A DNA stretch of 64,000 nt from Setomelanomma holmii (GCA_010015745.1 ML978236.1:91127-155126); one strand, 5' to 3'; numbered from the stretch's first letter, positions 1 through 12,166 are shown. A program made the numbers and translations. The notes: generated from the letters alone by a model not told the origin.

Positions 1-408
1 CTGTTCTAACACAGTCCGTTGTCGCCACTGTTCGACGAAGGCATTATAGCTGTATTTTGCTGAGCGAGGCGTGTTTTCTCGATGGCACCAAATTCTTGTC
101 AGCATCTAAGTAGACGATTGATATGCAAGATATTGTAATAGTAACTTTGTGACACCACTTGTGTAGTAAAGCCACAGGTCCAGTCTCCCACTCTTACTCA
201 ACTTATCGCTCCACAGACTCAGATTCGTAGCCAGTGAGTATGCGTGTCGAGGATGCTTCCGAATGTTCCGACTAGCGCGTAGGTGGGTGGACCCTGCATG
301 ACGTCGGCAACCGCGTCCGCTTCGGTGTCTCCCAAGCAGTCCATGCAGACAAACGCAGCCTTCCATACCCAGCTTCTCCATTCACAGTCATGACACACTC
401 GCTACATC
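1..408. other. Left edge, upstream region of the Sro7-type gene
   Basis: No gene is recognised here. The stretch lies upstream of the Sro7-type start at 409 and probably holds its promoter and 5' UTR. Open frames on the minus strand have no family resemblance and no convincing start. An upstream ATG at 390 is out of frame with the gene and could act as a short upstream ORF. Confidence 0.5.
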
Positions 409-3400
409 ATGGCTCATCTCCTCCGCGGCAAGCAAGCGGGCATACACAACGATCTTTCTGCAGGCCTTGGACCTGATCTCTTCATCGTTGACCATGTATG
501 TGCTTTGCGACATGCACCCCGCGCATCCGCCCTTGCTGGCATGTGCGCGTACTGGAGCTGACAAGTGAAGATTCGCAACTATGGCATAAACTCCAAGATC
601 ACACAAATCGCATATGATCCCGTGCAGTCGCTGATTGCCGTCGGTACGAGCGAAAGCAAGTTTGGCAACGGTCAAATCTACATCTTTGGTCAAAATCGAG
701 TCGAGGTCGTGCTACCACTCCCACGCCAGGCATCGGTCAAGATTCTGCAATTCTGCGCAGAGAAGCTACTCTGTGTAGATTCGAAGAATGATCTGTCAGT
801 CTTCTCGATAGAGGCGAAGAAGCTAGTCAACGCACACTCTCCGCCCGCGAAGATAACTGCGCTGCACAGCGACCCGACCCTCGACTATGCGCTACTGGGA
901 ACACAGCATGGCGAAGTACTGGCATACGACCTGGACCGCGAGTGCCTTACCCACTTCAAGATACCCAATCTTTGGCGGGAACGATTCCCACAATCGCGGC
1001 TGACGTCCGTCGTCACGCTCGCACTACATCCACGCGACATTGGATCTCTTTTGATTGGATACAATTCTGGCGCGGTTATATACTCGTTCAAGCAGAACAA
1101 GGTTCTGAACTTCTTCAACTACGTACTTCCCAAGGGCGCGCCTGGGGGCGACTCAGATCCGGGCATGATCTTCAGACAGCGGGAGCCGCCGCTGACACAG
1201 GCTGTGTGGCACCCGACCGGCACGTTTGTCCTGACTGGTCATGAGGATAGCAGTATCGTCATCTGGGATGCGAAAGACGGAAGAATAGTACAAGCGAGGA
1301 CATTGCAAGATACCGACGTCGACAAGCCCGGACCTGGAAGCTTTAGTCCAGGGGCTGTAGAGGTGTCCTTTGCTGTCAAGTCACCCATCTTCAAGATTGC
1401 ATGGTGTGCCAATCAAGATCCTGACGATACCGCAATCCTCGTCGCAGGTGGCCAGCCATCTAATATAACGCCGAAAAGTTTGACGCTCTTCGAGATGGGT
1501 CGAACTCCGATATACAACACCTCATCGTGGCAGATCCTCTCGGACCACTTCGAGAATCCCAAGCGGCAACGTATCTTACCGTGCCCGCCAGGCTCGGAAG
1601 TCGTCGACTTGTTTTTGATCCCTCGCTCGTCTCCACATTTCGCTGGGTGTCACGATCCCATTGCCATCATTGCTTTGCTTGCTTCTGGCGAGCTCCTCAC
1701 ACTCTCTTTCCCAAGCGGTATGCCTATATGCCCCACTAACCAGCTCCATCTATCAATGACTCTGGTACATCCTTATGCCAACTACACCAATCTTGCGCCA
1801 GTGGAACGAACGAGGTGGCTCGGTATGACGGAGAAGCGAACCCATGGACCCAAGTTCTTGAACGGCGGTGCAGGAGCCGTCTACCCTTTGAAGAGATTCG
1901 AGCATCGCAATGTTGTGCAGACCGCCCATGCCGATGGTACTGTTAGACTCTGGGACGCTGGCCACGCCGACGAGATCGAGAACGATGCTGTGCTACAAGT
2001 AGACGTAGCGCGAGCCGTGGGGCGGCAAGACGACACACAAATCACACGCACGTCATTTGCCGGCGCCGCGTCTGAGCTGTCGGTGGGCCTAAAGTCCGGC
2101 GAGGTTGTGGTCTTTAGATGGCACACCAACACACATCCTGAAGAAGAATTCCCGCCTGGCGATAATGAGCCTCAAGGGTTGACCGATATCTCGCACAGGG
2201 CAGAAGCATCGCTCAAAGAAGGTCTGCTGCCCTTCACCCTGTTGAACGAGGTCAATGGACCCGTCACCGCGCTGAAGCAGTCGGACGTCGGGTTCGTTGC
2301 TGCTGGCTTCGAGGGCGGCAGCCTTGCTATCATCGATTTGCGAGGTCCAGCAGTCATATACAGAGGCTCGATTAGTGACTTTGTCATGTCCGACAAGCGA
2401 GGTAGTTTCCGCAGAAGTTCCAACGCTGCGGCATCGAAGCCGGAATGGCCGACCTGCATCGAGTTCAGCGTCATGACTCTTGACGGCGATGACTTTTCGA
2501 GTATTCTCGTTCATGTTGGAACAAGTCTTGGCCATCTTGCAACTTTCAAACTTTTGCCAGACGCGGGTGGACGCTATACGGCTAAATTCGCTGGCGTTTC
2601 CTCTCTCGACGACAAGATTGTCAAAATCTGCCCGATGCATGCCGAGACAGGTCGACCGGCCTACGCCTCTCAATCAGCTGTCGCTGGTCTGCGTAGCGGG
2701 TCGAAAGTCAACGGCGTTCTTCTTGGTGTAACTTCATCAGGTGCAAGGTTGTTCAAGCCTGCCACCAGCAAAGGTGCGCACAAGACATTCGACCAGTCTT
2801 TGTGCGACACTGCAGCGGTCGTTCGATACGAAGACCTTGGTTATGCAATGCTTGGGCTATTCGGCGACGGGTGCGCACGAGCATACTCCCTTCCTGCTCT
2901 AAAAGAGATTGGTTCAGTGAAGGTTAGCGATGTAGTGGATGTACGGAGATTCTCCGAGGCTGTGATTACCAGCACTGGAGATATCCTTGGCTGGAAAGGA
3001 CCTGCAGACATGGCTTTGATCAATGTGTTTGGCCATGGACTCCAGCTGTGAGACACGCCTCGTTAAGCTTTATGACATCTGCTGATTGTATCCAGGAACC
3101 GTACGAAAGATATCCTGCTGAACCCTGAGCTACTCATTCCTCCAAGGCCAACTATTAGCAATATTCAGTGGATCTCTGGCACTCAGCATGTCACTCCTGC
3201 GGACATGGATCTCCTCAGTAAGCTCTATATCTACCATCTATGAGCTCTACTAATGAACTACCAGTTGGCGGTCCTGATCGTCCACCTTCCAAGCGAATGC
3301 TTGCACAAGCTCGCTCCGAAGCTGAGCAAGCGCGTCGTCAAGTTCGTACCAGCGGCGGTGCAGCATCCGCATCCACTGGCTATCCTTCGTACCCAACTGC

Positions 3401-3605
3401 GAGTGCGATACCAAATGACGAGGGTTGGGGCGCGTGGGCGTCGCGTCAATTCAACGAACGAACTGAGAAGCTGAACGCAGTCAGCGATGGCATGAACAAC
3501 TTGCAGCAGAATAGCGCAGGATGGGCCGAAGATGTGAATAAGTTCGTAAACAAGCAGAAGAGAGGACTGGTCATGGGAGCAGTAAAGAGCAAGTTCGGGT
3601 TTTAA
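409..3605 (+). CDS. Sro7/Lgl-type WD40 exocytosis regulator (lethal giant larvae/tomosyn family)
   Basis: Known role of the family: Sro7/Lgl/tomosyn proteins bind plasma-membrane t-SNAREs and Rab GTPases and regulate fusion of secretory vesicles in polarised growth. My model has exons 409-495, 571-3047, 3096-3217 and 3265-3605, giving 1008 residues with consistent phases. The start MAHLLRGKQAG and the following ARYG-like segment (IRNYGINSKI) are typical of fungal members. Degenerate WD repeats run through most of the protein, for example TGHEDSSIVIWDAKDG and TAHADGTVRLWDAG. The penultimate exon encodes WISGTQHVTPADMDLL, a conserved stretch of the family. The last 60 residues (FNERTEKLNAVSDGMNN onward) form an R-SNARE-like coiled coil ending in GAVKSKFGF. 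The acceptor at 570 was chosen because only it keeps the downstream frame. Identification is strong; the exact first-intron acceptor is slightly less sure. Confidence 0.93.
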
Positions 3606-4233
3606 GCAAGTCATACCCAGCGAAGGCCGACAAATACCGACTCCGAGTCCTCGATAACTTGATTTCTTCCTTTCGAAACAGATCCGTCACAATGCATTAG
3701 GCGCAAAATGAAGCAAGTGGATCCCACAACTGAGATACAGCATCCTCCGTCGTCTCAAAGCTCTAGGCATATTTCAGATCAACGTGACATTCCATCCGAA
3801 AAGCAGGTATCATTTCGTCCTCGCAGCTGAGCCGCAGAGCCTCAATGACACTTCCACCCATGGTTTCGCTCCACAATTATCAATCATGCAACGCTCCGAG
3901 CCTCAGTCATACCCCTTTCGATCATTCCATCTAGAATCCTTCTGTCACACACATCACCCATCTCGCCTCAACGCCACAGTATTTTCGGTGTCGCATAACC
4001 ATATTTGGCGAGACCTTGATCCAGGAATGACACTAGACGGTAGACGCGTGCTCGTGTCCAGGCGGAATGCACGCACGAAGGGAGGAAAGGGCTTGTGCGA
4101 CACAAGGGATACGTATCCGCTTCACGATAGCGGTTATAAGAGCAGATCACGCCTGTCGTGGTAAGAGTACGGTAGTCGTTTGGATTACCGTAGTCACTCG
4201 TTTAGGCTCGATTGCTTTGGTTGGGTTGTGAAG
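3606..4233. other. Intergenic region between Sro7-type gene and chitinase
   Basis: The first part should be the 3' UTR of the Sro7-type gene and the last part the chitinase promoter. A 126-codon open frame at 3784-4164 begins with GTG and resembles nothing I know, so it is not called. Confidence 0.5.
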
Positions 4234-6249
4234 ATGAAGGTATGTATCCAAAACTCGAAAGGAGAATGGACATACTGACCACCAAGCCAGTTTCCGACAA
4301 CATCACGATGGCTTTATATATTCGCCCTGTTTGCTATTTCGTCTACGGCTCTGGCAGCCGAACAACAAGCCAATGCTGCGCCGCAGAAATGCGATTGGTA
4401 CTGCTGGGTCGAACAGAGGTTGACTGCGTTGACGGCGCAGGTGGATAAGCTTACGAAGATGGTTGTAAGAACAACCTAAACAAGAGAAGGTGGCTTGTGC
4501 TCTTCAGCAACAGCGGAAGTCGCTATTCGAAGAGTTGAAGGTATTGATGTCACATTAGGGCGGCGCAAGAAACAGTAACCAACCCATCTCCACAAAGCCA
4601 GCGAGCGGGACAGGATACACGGGCACAATTGGGCATCCACATGTAACCTCCATCTCGAGCTCTTCTTCTCTTCCTGCGCACACATACTTACATCAAAGTA
4701 GGCAAGCCCAACAACTTATCCAACCAGACAAACCCCCTCAAAACCTCCCTCGAACCCAACAACAAAGTCCTCCCCACCAACCACAATCCCCAAACCCCCC
4801 ATCTCCGCACGCACTGGCTACCGCGCCGTTGGATACTACGGCAACTGGGACGTTTACGCGCGGAACTTTACGCCTCAGCAGATTCCCGTATCCAGACTCA
4901 CACACCTGCTGTACTCGTTCGCCGACAACAAAGTAGACGGCACGGTATTCTTGACCGATTCCTACGCCGACGTCGGAAAGCACTACCCCACCAACTCCTG
5001 GTCTGAGGGTGGGAACAACATCTACGGCTTGTTGAAACAACTCGGCCTGCTCAAACAGCGCAACCGCAACTTAAAAGTCATGCTCAGCATCGGCGGCTGG
5101 ACGTATATCAACACCAACAAGCACTTAGACCCGGTGGGCGCGAGCGCCACTGCGATAGCTACATTTGCGAATGGTTTTGTGAATATGATTAAGAATTATG
5201 GGTTTGATGGGATTGATATCGATTGGGAGTACCCGCAGTCTATCGACCAGGGGAAGCAATTCCTTGCGTTACTGAAGGCCGTCAGGGCGGGGTTGGATGC
5301 GTATGCCAATATTTTGGGACAGGATAAGGGGTATGCGGCGGAGGCGAAACCCAAGTTTCTGCTGAGTATTGCGGCGCCGGCTGGGGAGACGAATTGTGAG
5401 AGTTTTTTGCCGTTGAAGGATGTGGGTAGTGTAGTGGATTTTGTGAATCTGATGGTTTGTATCTTTCCTTCCCCGTCTATCCCAATAAACCCCTTCCTCC
5501 CCAACAACCACCCAAACGAGGCAGAACCAGAAACCACACTTCTCAAAAGTTCGAAATCGGATACAACCAACTAACTCTTCCAAACAGGCCTACGACTACG
5601 CCGGCTCTTGTGACCCGACAACAGGCCACTCCGCCAACCTCGCCCCCTCCCTTTCCAACCTAAAACCCACCCCTTACAACACCGCCGCCGTCGTGCGCGC
5701 CTACTTGTCCTCTGGCGTACCCGCGTCCAAACTCAACCTCGGTATGCCCTTATACGGCCACGCATTCACACACACTTCTGGTCTTGGGGAACCATACTCC
5801 GGCACCAGCCCAGGCTCTTTCGAGGCGGGCATATACGATTTCAAAGACCTGCCGTTGAAAGGGGCGACGGAGTATTTCGGTGCAGAAGCGTATGCGATGT
5901 ATGGTTATGACAATAGCACGAGCATGTTAGTGAGTTATGATACGGTGCCGATGGCGTTGACGAAGGTGGATTTTCTGCGGAAAATGGGGCTCGGAGAAGC
6001 CATGTGGTGGGAGGTTAGTGGGGATAAGGTGGGCAGTGGGAGTATTATTTCGAATGTGAGTTTTGCAATTTTCTCGATGTTGGATGGTTTTGGATAAGTC
6101 AATGTAGGATGCGAAGCTAACGAGAGATCTTGTTCTAGGTTGTCAACGCATTGGCCGGCACAAACGGGAATGGCATCGAGTCGCAGGCAAACTGGATCTA
6201 CTTCCCTGATTCTTCGTACGACAACGTCAAGAGCGGGTTCGCGGCATGA
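4234..6249 (+). CDS. Secreted GH18 chitinase
   Basis: Glycoside hydrolase family 18 enzyme that cleaves chitin by substrate-assisted catalysis. The catalytic signature FDGIDIDWEYP lies near 5200-5230, with the acid/base Glu in DWE, preceded by the conserved strand MLSIGGWTY and followed by MAYDYAGSCD. The model is seven exons, all in phase 0: 4234-4239, 4291-4464, 4508-4540, 4598-4642, 4702-5454, 5588-6055 and 6139-6249, about 529 residues. Exon 1 codes only Met-Lys. Exon 2 gives a signal peptide (WLYIFALFAISSTALA), then a short Cys pair (CDWYCW) and a predicted helix (EQRLTALTAQVDKLTKMV). A Thr/Pro/Ser-rich linker precedes the GH18 domain at GYRAVGYYGNW. Catalytic exons are firm; exons 3 and 4 are tentative. 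No C-terminal chitin-binding module is seen. Confidence 0.88.
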
Positions 6250-6910
6250 TCGAACCGCATCGCATCGTAGCGTTACTTCAGCACTTCCTCAAATCGGCAG
6301 TGGGTCACGGGTGCGACTGTGTGGACGAAATTGTTGCGTTGTGGCGTTCATGCGAGGTCGGTGGTGTAGTAATAACATTGCGACATATAGGGTCTCGAAG
6401 TTGAATCGCTTTGATGCCAAGCTGAAACGCCCTCGCGTGAACTGCTGGTGCGGGAACGCGAGATGCCCTGTGCTTGTGCCAGAACGTGACACGCGAACAG
6501 CAGACAAACGCTTGCGGTTTGAGGCCTGAGGCTCTGGATGTTGCTTGGGATGATGCGTGGCAGCGCTGATTCATGTTTGGTTTCCTTGCGCGCGTACGCA
6601 GCTCGCGTTCGGATTCTGCTTTGTTGCGTAGCCCGTTAATCATGATGTGCATGGGAGTAAGCTGTCATATCGATCGGCTGGTGTGGAAGTATTGAATGAT
6701 CGTGGATCTTTCATAAGATCCACTGGTATGTCGTTGAATTTGCGTAGCGTCTGAGCGCATGAACTTCCAGGAATATGCTGAACCTAATGCAGAAATATAT
6801 ATAACGCCCTGACTCATAGCCGATACACCAGCCTATGCGCCCCACTTGCGTCCCGGATCCCAGGTATATCATGCTGTAATATGCACCAGAATGTGCTGAT
6901 TCTTCTAATC
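6250..6910. other. Intergenic region between convergent genes
   Basis: Lies between the 3' ends of the chitinase (plus) and the J-domain gene (minus), so it should hold two terminators or UTRs. Open frames at 6140-6529 and on the minus strand are frame shadows of the chitinase end or low-complexity noise. Nothing else is recognised. Confidence 0.5.
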
Positions 6911-7828
6911 TTACTGCCTCCGTGCCGTATCAGGTGCGCAAGTTTCTGCTGGCGGGAGCAGGCGATTGTAGGACGCCTCTCCCGCCAATTGCGCCTCTCT
7001 GTGATCGAGGAATGTGCGTATCCGCTCCTCCCGATCGCCGCTTATAGTGGCGTTCTTGCTGCGCTGCAGGGTGGTGCTTGCCTCGCGGTGAATCTGGTCC
7101 CGGCGCTCGATCACTGAGCTGTTGAAGGTGGTGAACCTCGTTCCCTGCACGACCCCGCCTATACTGACAAAGGCGAAAATGAGGGCCATGAAAGTGAAAT
7201 TGGACATTTGGATGGTCCTTGCGTCGCTCTCAGCACCGCCTTCGTTGTCGTGGCGCCATCGCTCCCAGTCTTCCCATGTGGCATTATTACGCGGGTCAGT
7301 GGCCCAGCGCCGCCGATCATACTCCCATTCATGGGCGGCTGGCGAAGAGGGTGTGTGGTGGTGGCCAGCCCAACCATGGCCCCATGCGTCGTAGGCCTTG
7401 CGTTTCTCGATATCAGAGAGGATATCGTGAGCAGCGACTAGCATACGATAGCGTTCCAGGCGGACGTGGAGGGGCAGATCAGATATGGGCGATATATTGT
7501 GGCTGCGGTCCGGGTGGTATAGCTTCACGAGGGCATAGAAACGCTGCTTGCTGTACAGCTCGCCCCGTCGACACTTCAGAATCTGATATGGCGTTGGTGT
7601 TTTGTGCGGTCTGACTGCCTCAGGCCATTTTAGCAGCTCTGGATCGTCACGATGTGCGGGCGCATCGACGTGCTGGGCGTAGCTGCGAGTCTGTCGTGCG
7701 ACATGTTGTCGCGAGAAAGTATGACGGCATGACTTTCCGCACGGCTGGGGCGAGGAGGCGTGGGTATAGTAGAGAGGGTTGAGATTAGCATAGTAAGAGA
7801 GAAATAACGATGATTTCTTAGACAGCAT
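6911..7828 (-). CDS. Mitochondrial-type J-domain protein with one membrane segment
   Basis: Carries a divergent DnaJ (J) domain: TPYQILKCRRGELYSKQRF, then the diagnostic HPD in VKLYHPDRS, then LVAAHDILSDIEKRKAYDAWG. J domains stimulate Hsp70 ATPase. After a His/Trp-rich linker there is one hydrophobic segment (FTFMALIFAFVSIGGVVQG), followed by a charged tail. The N terminus is rich in Ser, Arg and Tyr with few acids and contains RQTRSYAQ, which looks like a mitochondrial presequence cleavage region. I chose the ATG at 7828 (MLSKKSS, A at -3), giving 305 residues. Upstream in-frame ATGs at 7912 and as far as 8017 would extend it to 368. Targeting is inferred; the partner Hsp70 is unknown. Single exon. 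Confidence 0.85.
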   Translation of the reverse strand: MLSKKSSLFLSYYANLNPLYYTHASSPQPCGKSCRHTFSRQHVARQTRSYAQHVDAPAHRDDPELLKWPEAVRPHKTPTPYQILKCRRGELYSKQRFYALVKLYHPDRSHNISPISDLPLHVRLERYRMLVAAHDILSDIEKRKAYDAWGHGWAGHHHTPSSPAAHEWEYDRRRWATDPRNNATWEDWERWRHDNEGGAESDARTIQMSNFTFMALIFAFVSIGGVVQGTRFTTFNSSVIERRDQIHREASTTLQRSKNATISGDREERIRTFLDHREAQLAGEASYNRLLPPAETCAPDTARRQ

Positions 7829-8555
7829 TGTCAGGCAATGGCTGCCGTGTACGGGCGGCGCACATGTCTTTGGTGTGGAAGATGTGGGGGTGGAGGGGGA
7901 GATGCGGTGCATTGCATAGAACCACGCCATCTGCCCGTGCATGAGATCGCCATGCGCGGAAGCCACGACCTTGCGCCCGATCGTACCTGCCATGCCTGAC
8001 CGCTCTGCTAGCCGCATTCAGCGACGTGCTCTGGGCCGAGGTTTCTTGCGTGTGTTTTGCACACTGCCGTCGACCCGTCGCACAATGGACAATTCACGAC
8101 GGCGCCGCTGTGTCAGAAGACAGCCACCAGCGCGCGTGCGGACAGGTGCCGCTCCTCCCGCAGCTATTCGTTCCTTCTGCGGGTCACGGGTGGGGACGAC
8201 AGCACGCAGGAACACATCCCCAAGGTTCGTTTGGCTCACTGCGAGTTTGAACTCAGTGTCTTAGCCCGAATGCCCTCACCTATGCATTCCGTCTCGTGAA
8301 CCACCCCCTGCGCAATACGAACTGCTCAGGAAGTGCATGAACTGCTCGCTTGAAGCAGCTAAATCATGCTCCCAGTTTGTCTTTCACGTTGGGCTGCGGT
8401 GGGCTCTGGGTAAGGATCCTGACTCTTCTATAACTCCTTCGCTATCTGTGTGCCGTGCAGCGCGCCCACTCATTTGCATTGCGGCGTCCGCATCTCCACC
8501 ACCTGACAGTGCTTTTCCCATCCTACCCTGGAGCTCTTATATCCCACCGTCCCCC
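7829..8555. other. Shared upstream region of two divergent genes
   Basis: Separates the minus-strand J-domain gene from the plus-strand gene at 8556 and probably acts as a bidirectional promoter. The open frame continues upstream of 7828 to 8017, so part of it may be coding. No motif was identified with confidence. Confidence 0.45.
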
Positions 8556-9831
8556 ATGTTGGCTACAGCTCCCTACCACGATCCGACCATGCGAGACCTG
8601 GAGCAAGAGCTAAGGAACACGCTTGCGGGCCGCCACGACAGCAACGGGGAGCCGCTCGAGGGTTTGCACGTGCTCACCCGCCGCATGGAGCACGAAGACG
8701 AAGAGCAATTCGATGTCGATCTCACCATCTTGGACTTCCTCGTCTACAAGGCCACAGATTTGGTTCTTGAGTGGCGGTCAAGTGCTGATCCGTTCCATTC
8801 TGACCTCCCCAGTGCTCTTGTCACCATGACTGGAGGTGCGTACCATGCCTGAACTTTGTTCCTCCTACTTCTTGTTGATACTGCTTCAGAATGGAGAACC
8901 TTTCTTTCACATCGCCATCATGGCCGGAGGTTGAGCCGACCAGCGGCGTTCCGTTCACGGCTATTACAGTTCCTGCTTATTTTCACCCACCGGTTACAGC
9001 ATGATAAGACATGGACTAACGAGGAGTCGTTGAACGAGCTGCGAGATCAAAATAAGAGCCGCGGAGACTACTGGCAGCAGCGGACCGACCACTCACCTGC
9101 ATTGCAGCAGCCATTTGATCAGCAGAGAGAGCTGCCATTATCAGACGGTGCGTTATTTGAGAATCGAAACAAGCTTGCTTCTTCCCTGAACATGCCTCGA
9201 GATCAGAGGAGGTGGGTGACAGACATCGCAGGAACGCCTTCACTGCACTGCTTGCTTCCGCTCTTTATCGAACTTATCGCTGCAAGAGTAGAGCTGAACG
9301 ATGACTGGACGCCCACTTCGGAATGGCTCGACTTGGCAGGCCAGTTCATGATGCAGGCTACCATTGAGGAGTACCTTCGGAATGGCGCTTATGGAGTTGA
9401 AACCTTCGACACAATCTTCGCCTTTGGCTGTCCAGGACCACGGTGGGCGGAAGAAGGTACCGACGTCACTGCTATGCGACGACTATTTTGTGATGAGAGC
9501 AACCCGCGAGAAGAGATCCGCGAGTGGTCAGCCATCAAGCGACGATACATTTGCGAGGTACGTCTCTTCTTACATGTTTCGAGCACTCACTGACGAGCAT
9601 TAGCTCATGCCGCAAAACTTGTCGCAATCGTCTCTCCAGGCAATGCAAGCAGCCGAAGCGCGGCAGCCCTATGGCGCATTCGAGGTTCACGTTTTGTCTT
9701 TCTTAGAACACCTCCACCGCGGGCTGGTCAAACCCGATCTGGCGCAGGTGGAGGAAGGTCGTTTTAACATTGACGGAAACGAGCTTTCGGAGGCAGACTC
9801 CCGCGCCATGGTTCGGCGCATGGGTCTCTGA
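8556..9831 (+). CDS. Conserved-looking fungal protein of unknown function
   Basis: I do not recognise the family. The model has three exons, 8556-8835, 8890-9557 and 9604-9831, giving 391 residues with matching phases (donors GTGCGT and GTACGT, acceptors CAG and TAG). The N terminus is MLATAPYHDPTMRDLEQELR. The protein is acidic and mainly helical, with Trp-rich stretches (WTNEESLNELRDQNKSRGDY, EIREWSAIKRRYICE), and has no signal peptide or membrane segment. Consistent splicing and a coding-like amino acid mix support a real gene. A soluble intracellular location is inferred. No catalytic motif is seen. Confidence 0.72.
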
Positions 9832-10825
9832 CTTGTTTGCTGCAGGTGTACCGCGTCTTCCTCGCCTATTCTGGCCATCCCTTTCGAAACATGCATCTTT
9901 TATCGATACCGACCGCCCATGCGTCGGTTAAGCTGTCATTACGCGCCAGCATTTGCCCTTCTTGTCAATATCATGATTGCGTTGGCCTCTACAGCATAGC
10001 GCTTGCTTTGGTCTCTAGCGCCACTGCCTCTTCCCGTCTGGTCACATTGACCAGTGTGTACCAATCAACACGACGTACAATACACCCAGCTATCATGTCG
10101 GCGATCTGCCAAATCCAACGCCGCAATTTCTAGTGGGTGCTTGCTTCTTCTTCCGTCATGACAAATCATCTTGACTGGTGTGGCTTCCCTCATGTTACAC
10201 GAAGCATCGCAACCTCAAATCGCACAACCGCAGCGTCGTGCACCATCCATGCAGCAGTGTCTCAGATGGGCGCGGCTCAGCCCTGACGTCCACATCGTAC
10301 CGGTAACCCGGTTGCCATCACTTTGCACGGTATTGTGGTCCGGCAATGCCTTTGGCCTACACACAAGGCGTTCAATTATTAAATGTTTCGGCCTAGCTCT
10401 TGTGCGATCGAGCAAGACCGAAGCACACCTTTTGCACCACATGAGCCCTGCCATGCGGCCTCTCTGATGTACTAACCTCTTACATGTAATTGGAGCATAG
10501 AAACGCCGAAGGAGAGATGGGGATGGGAATTGGGGCCTCCGCGGAGTCACTCGTGGACGCGATTGTGACTGACCCGAGCGAAGAGGAAGGAGCACCCTGA
10601 CATAACCAAACGGCAAACCCAGCGACTAGCTCGCTGTCCTCGTTTGCTTTTGGGCCTCTTACTTGCGGACTTTCACCTCGAGGCTTCCCCAATCTTGGTT
10701 GGAAGCCGTGCAGTAGGTATATAAGAGCCAGCCTATCTCGTCTGCCGAACTCCCTCATTGTGCTGCTGCTCCAGCAATTGGCTCCGACCTCCCTCGATTC
10801 TCACCATTCCAGAAGATCGGCCATC
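9832..10825. other. Intergenic region upstream of the alpha/beta hydrolase
   Basis: About 1 kb without a recognisable gene. Small open frames on both strands show no family resemblance. The last 150 bp hold the promoter of the hydrolase gene, with a TATA box listed separately. Confidence 0.5.
10718..10725 (+). promoter_or_regulatory. TATA box of the alpha/beta hydrolase gene
   Basis: The sequence TATATAAG sits about 100 bp upstream of the predicted start codon at 10826, a usual spacing for a fungal TATA promoter with a short 5' UTR. Called from sequence only. Confidence 0.55.
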
Positions 10826-11728
10826 ATGTCCCGACTCTTATCCCTCACTCTCCTCCTCATGAGTTTCCTCGCGGTCATCACCAGTAAAGGTGCAATTACA
10901 GAATCTACCAAGACCAAAACAGCAGTAATCCTCGTCCACGGCGCCTTTGGCAGTGCCAGCGTCTGGGACCAAGTCAAAACCCGTCTCTCCAACTTCGCTT
11001 ATGACGTGGAAGCCGTCCAGCTCCCATCTGTCGGCAAGAACGCCGCCAACCTCGAGCGTACGGCAGACATTAAGGTCGTGCAGAAGGCAATTCGCAAGCG
11101 CGTGCACCAGGGTCGCGGAGGAGGGCAGAATGTAATATTGGTCGGGAACAGCTACGGGGCCACCGTCATTGGGGACGCTGTCAAGGACTTTGAGAAATTG
11201 TCCTCAGTGAGCCCAGCGGCGCCTGCGCAGGGCAAGATTTTGGGGCTGATCATGCTGTCTGGATTCATACCATACATCACCGAAGTCACTACGCAAGACC
11301 ATCTGGATATCCGCCTTATTTCACCGTCGTGGTTCCGCTTCCAAGGGACGAGTTTAGTGTATTGGGATAACGACCTCAAGAATTACCCGCCGTCAGTGAC
11401 GCTTTTCACCCTACTGGAGAAAGACGCCGCTGCATCCACTGTATCGTCCCTAGCACCATCATCATTCGTGGCCCTCAACGCCACAGCACAATACATCCCC
11501 TATACAGGCACGTTTCGATGCTTGTATGTTGTTGGTGCGCACGATAATGCAGTACCAGCCGCATTGTCACAGAGTTACATCGATCAGCCTGGTGCGAAGT
11601 TTGAGGTGTTGACCATCGATGGAGATCATGAGCCGCAGTTGTGTAGACCGGATACGGTGGTGCAGGTCATTAGGAGGTTTATCGGGGAGAAGATCTACAA
11701 GATTGATGGGCAGGTGTGGATGTCATAG
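10826..11728 (+). CDS. Secreted alpha/beta-hydrolase-fold protein
   Basis: A 300-residue single-exon protein. The first 20 residues (MSRLLSLTLLLMSFLAVITS) form a signal peptide, so secretion or entry into the secretory pathway is expected. VILVHGAFGSASVW is the oxyanion-hole strand and loop of the fold. VILVGNSYGATV is the nucleophile elbow with Ser in GNSYG, and the C-terminal TIDGDHEPQLC supplies the likely catalytic His. An Asp in VVGAHDNAVP could complete the triad. This arrangement resembles the AB_hydrolase_6/esterase-type group. The substrate cannot be deduced. An upstream in-frame start at 10760 would bury the signal peptide, so the ATG at 10826 is preferred. Confidence 0.87.
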   Translation: MSRLLSLTLLLMSFLAVITSKGAITESTKTKTAVILVHGAFGSASVWDQVKTRLSNFAYDVEAVQLPSVGKNAANLERTADIKVVQKAIRKRVHQGRGGGQNVILVGNSYGATVIGDAVKDFEKLSSVSPAAPAQGKILGLIMLSGFIPYITEVTTQDHLDIRLISPSWFRFQGTSLVYWDNDLKNYPPSVTLFTLLEKDAAASTVSSLAPSSFVALNATAQYIPYTGTFRCLYVVGAHDNAVPAALSQSYIDQPGAKFEVLTIDGDHEPQLCRPDTVVQVIRRFIGEKIYKIDGQVWMS

Positions 11729-12166
11729 TGCTCAATGAGGTGCGGCTGGTGTTAAGAGAGGCCTGTGGGCATAGAAAGCGGGAAGAGCCTAAGGTAATAC
11801 ACCAGGGATGCACTCTAGAGGAGCCACGAAAATGTACGCAACACATATGCCAGAACAATTGCATTCATCACGCATCTCACAAACCTGATATGATCGTTGC
11901 TCCTGAGCTAAGATGCGTTCGATGCTGCCGTTCAGCCACCAGCAAGTAGACTAACGCGATTGGACGAGAGGTGCAGGAGCTCCGCCTCGCCACTGCCGCG
12001 CATTGCTCGTAATCGACTCAGCCTGACAAACGGGACCTGATACCATGATCGCTCTTGTCCTACGACTTTACCTCCCCTTAGCATACACTGACGAGCCAAA
12101 GTGATGTATCGCTCCGTCTAGCACTGACATCTGCGTGCCGTGTACGTGGGCGTCACCCGGCCAGGA
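11729..12166. other. Intergenic region before the NACHT relic
   Basis: No gene recognised. Presumably the 3' UTR of the hydrolase and the former promoter of the NACHT gene. Confidence 0.45.

Noticed and set aside
3784..4164. 126-codon open frame downstream of the Sro7-type gene
   Set aside because: Starts with GTG, has no family resemblance, and lies where a 3' UTR and a promoter are expected.
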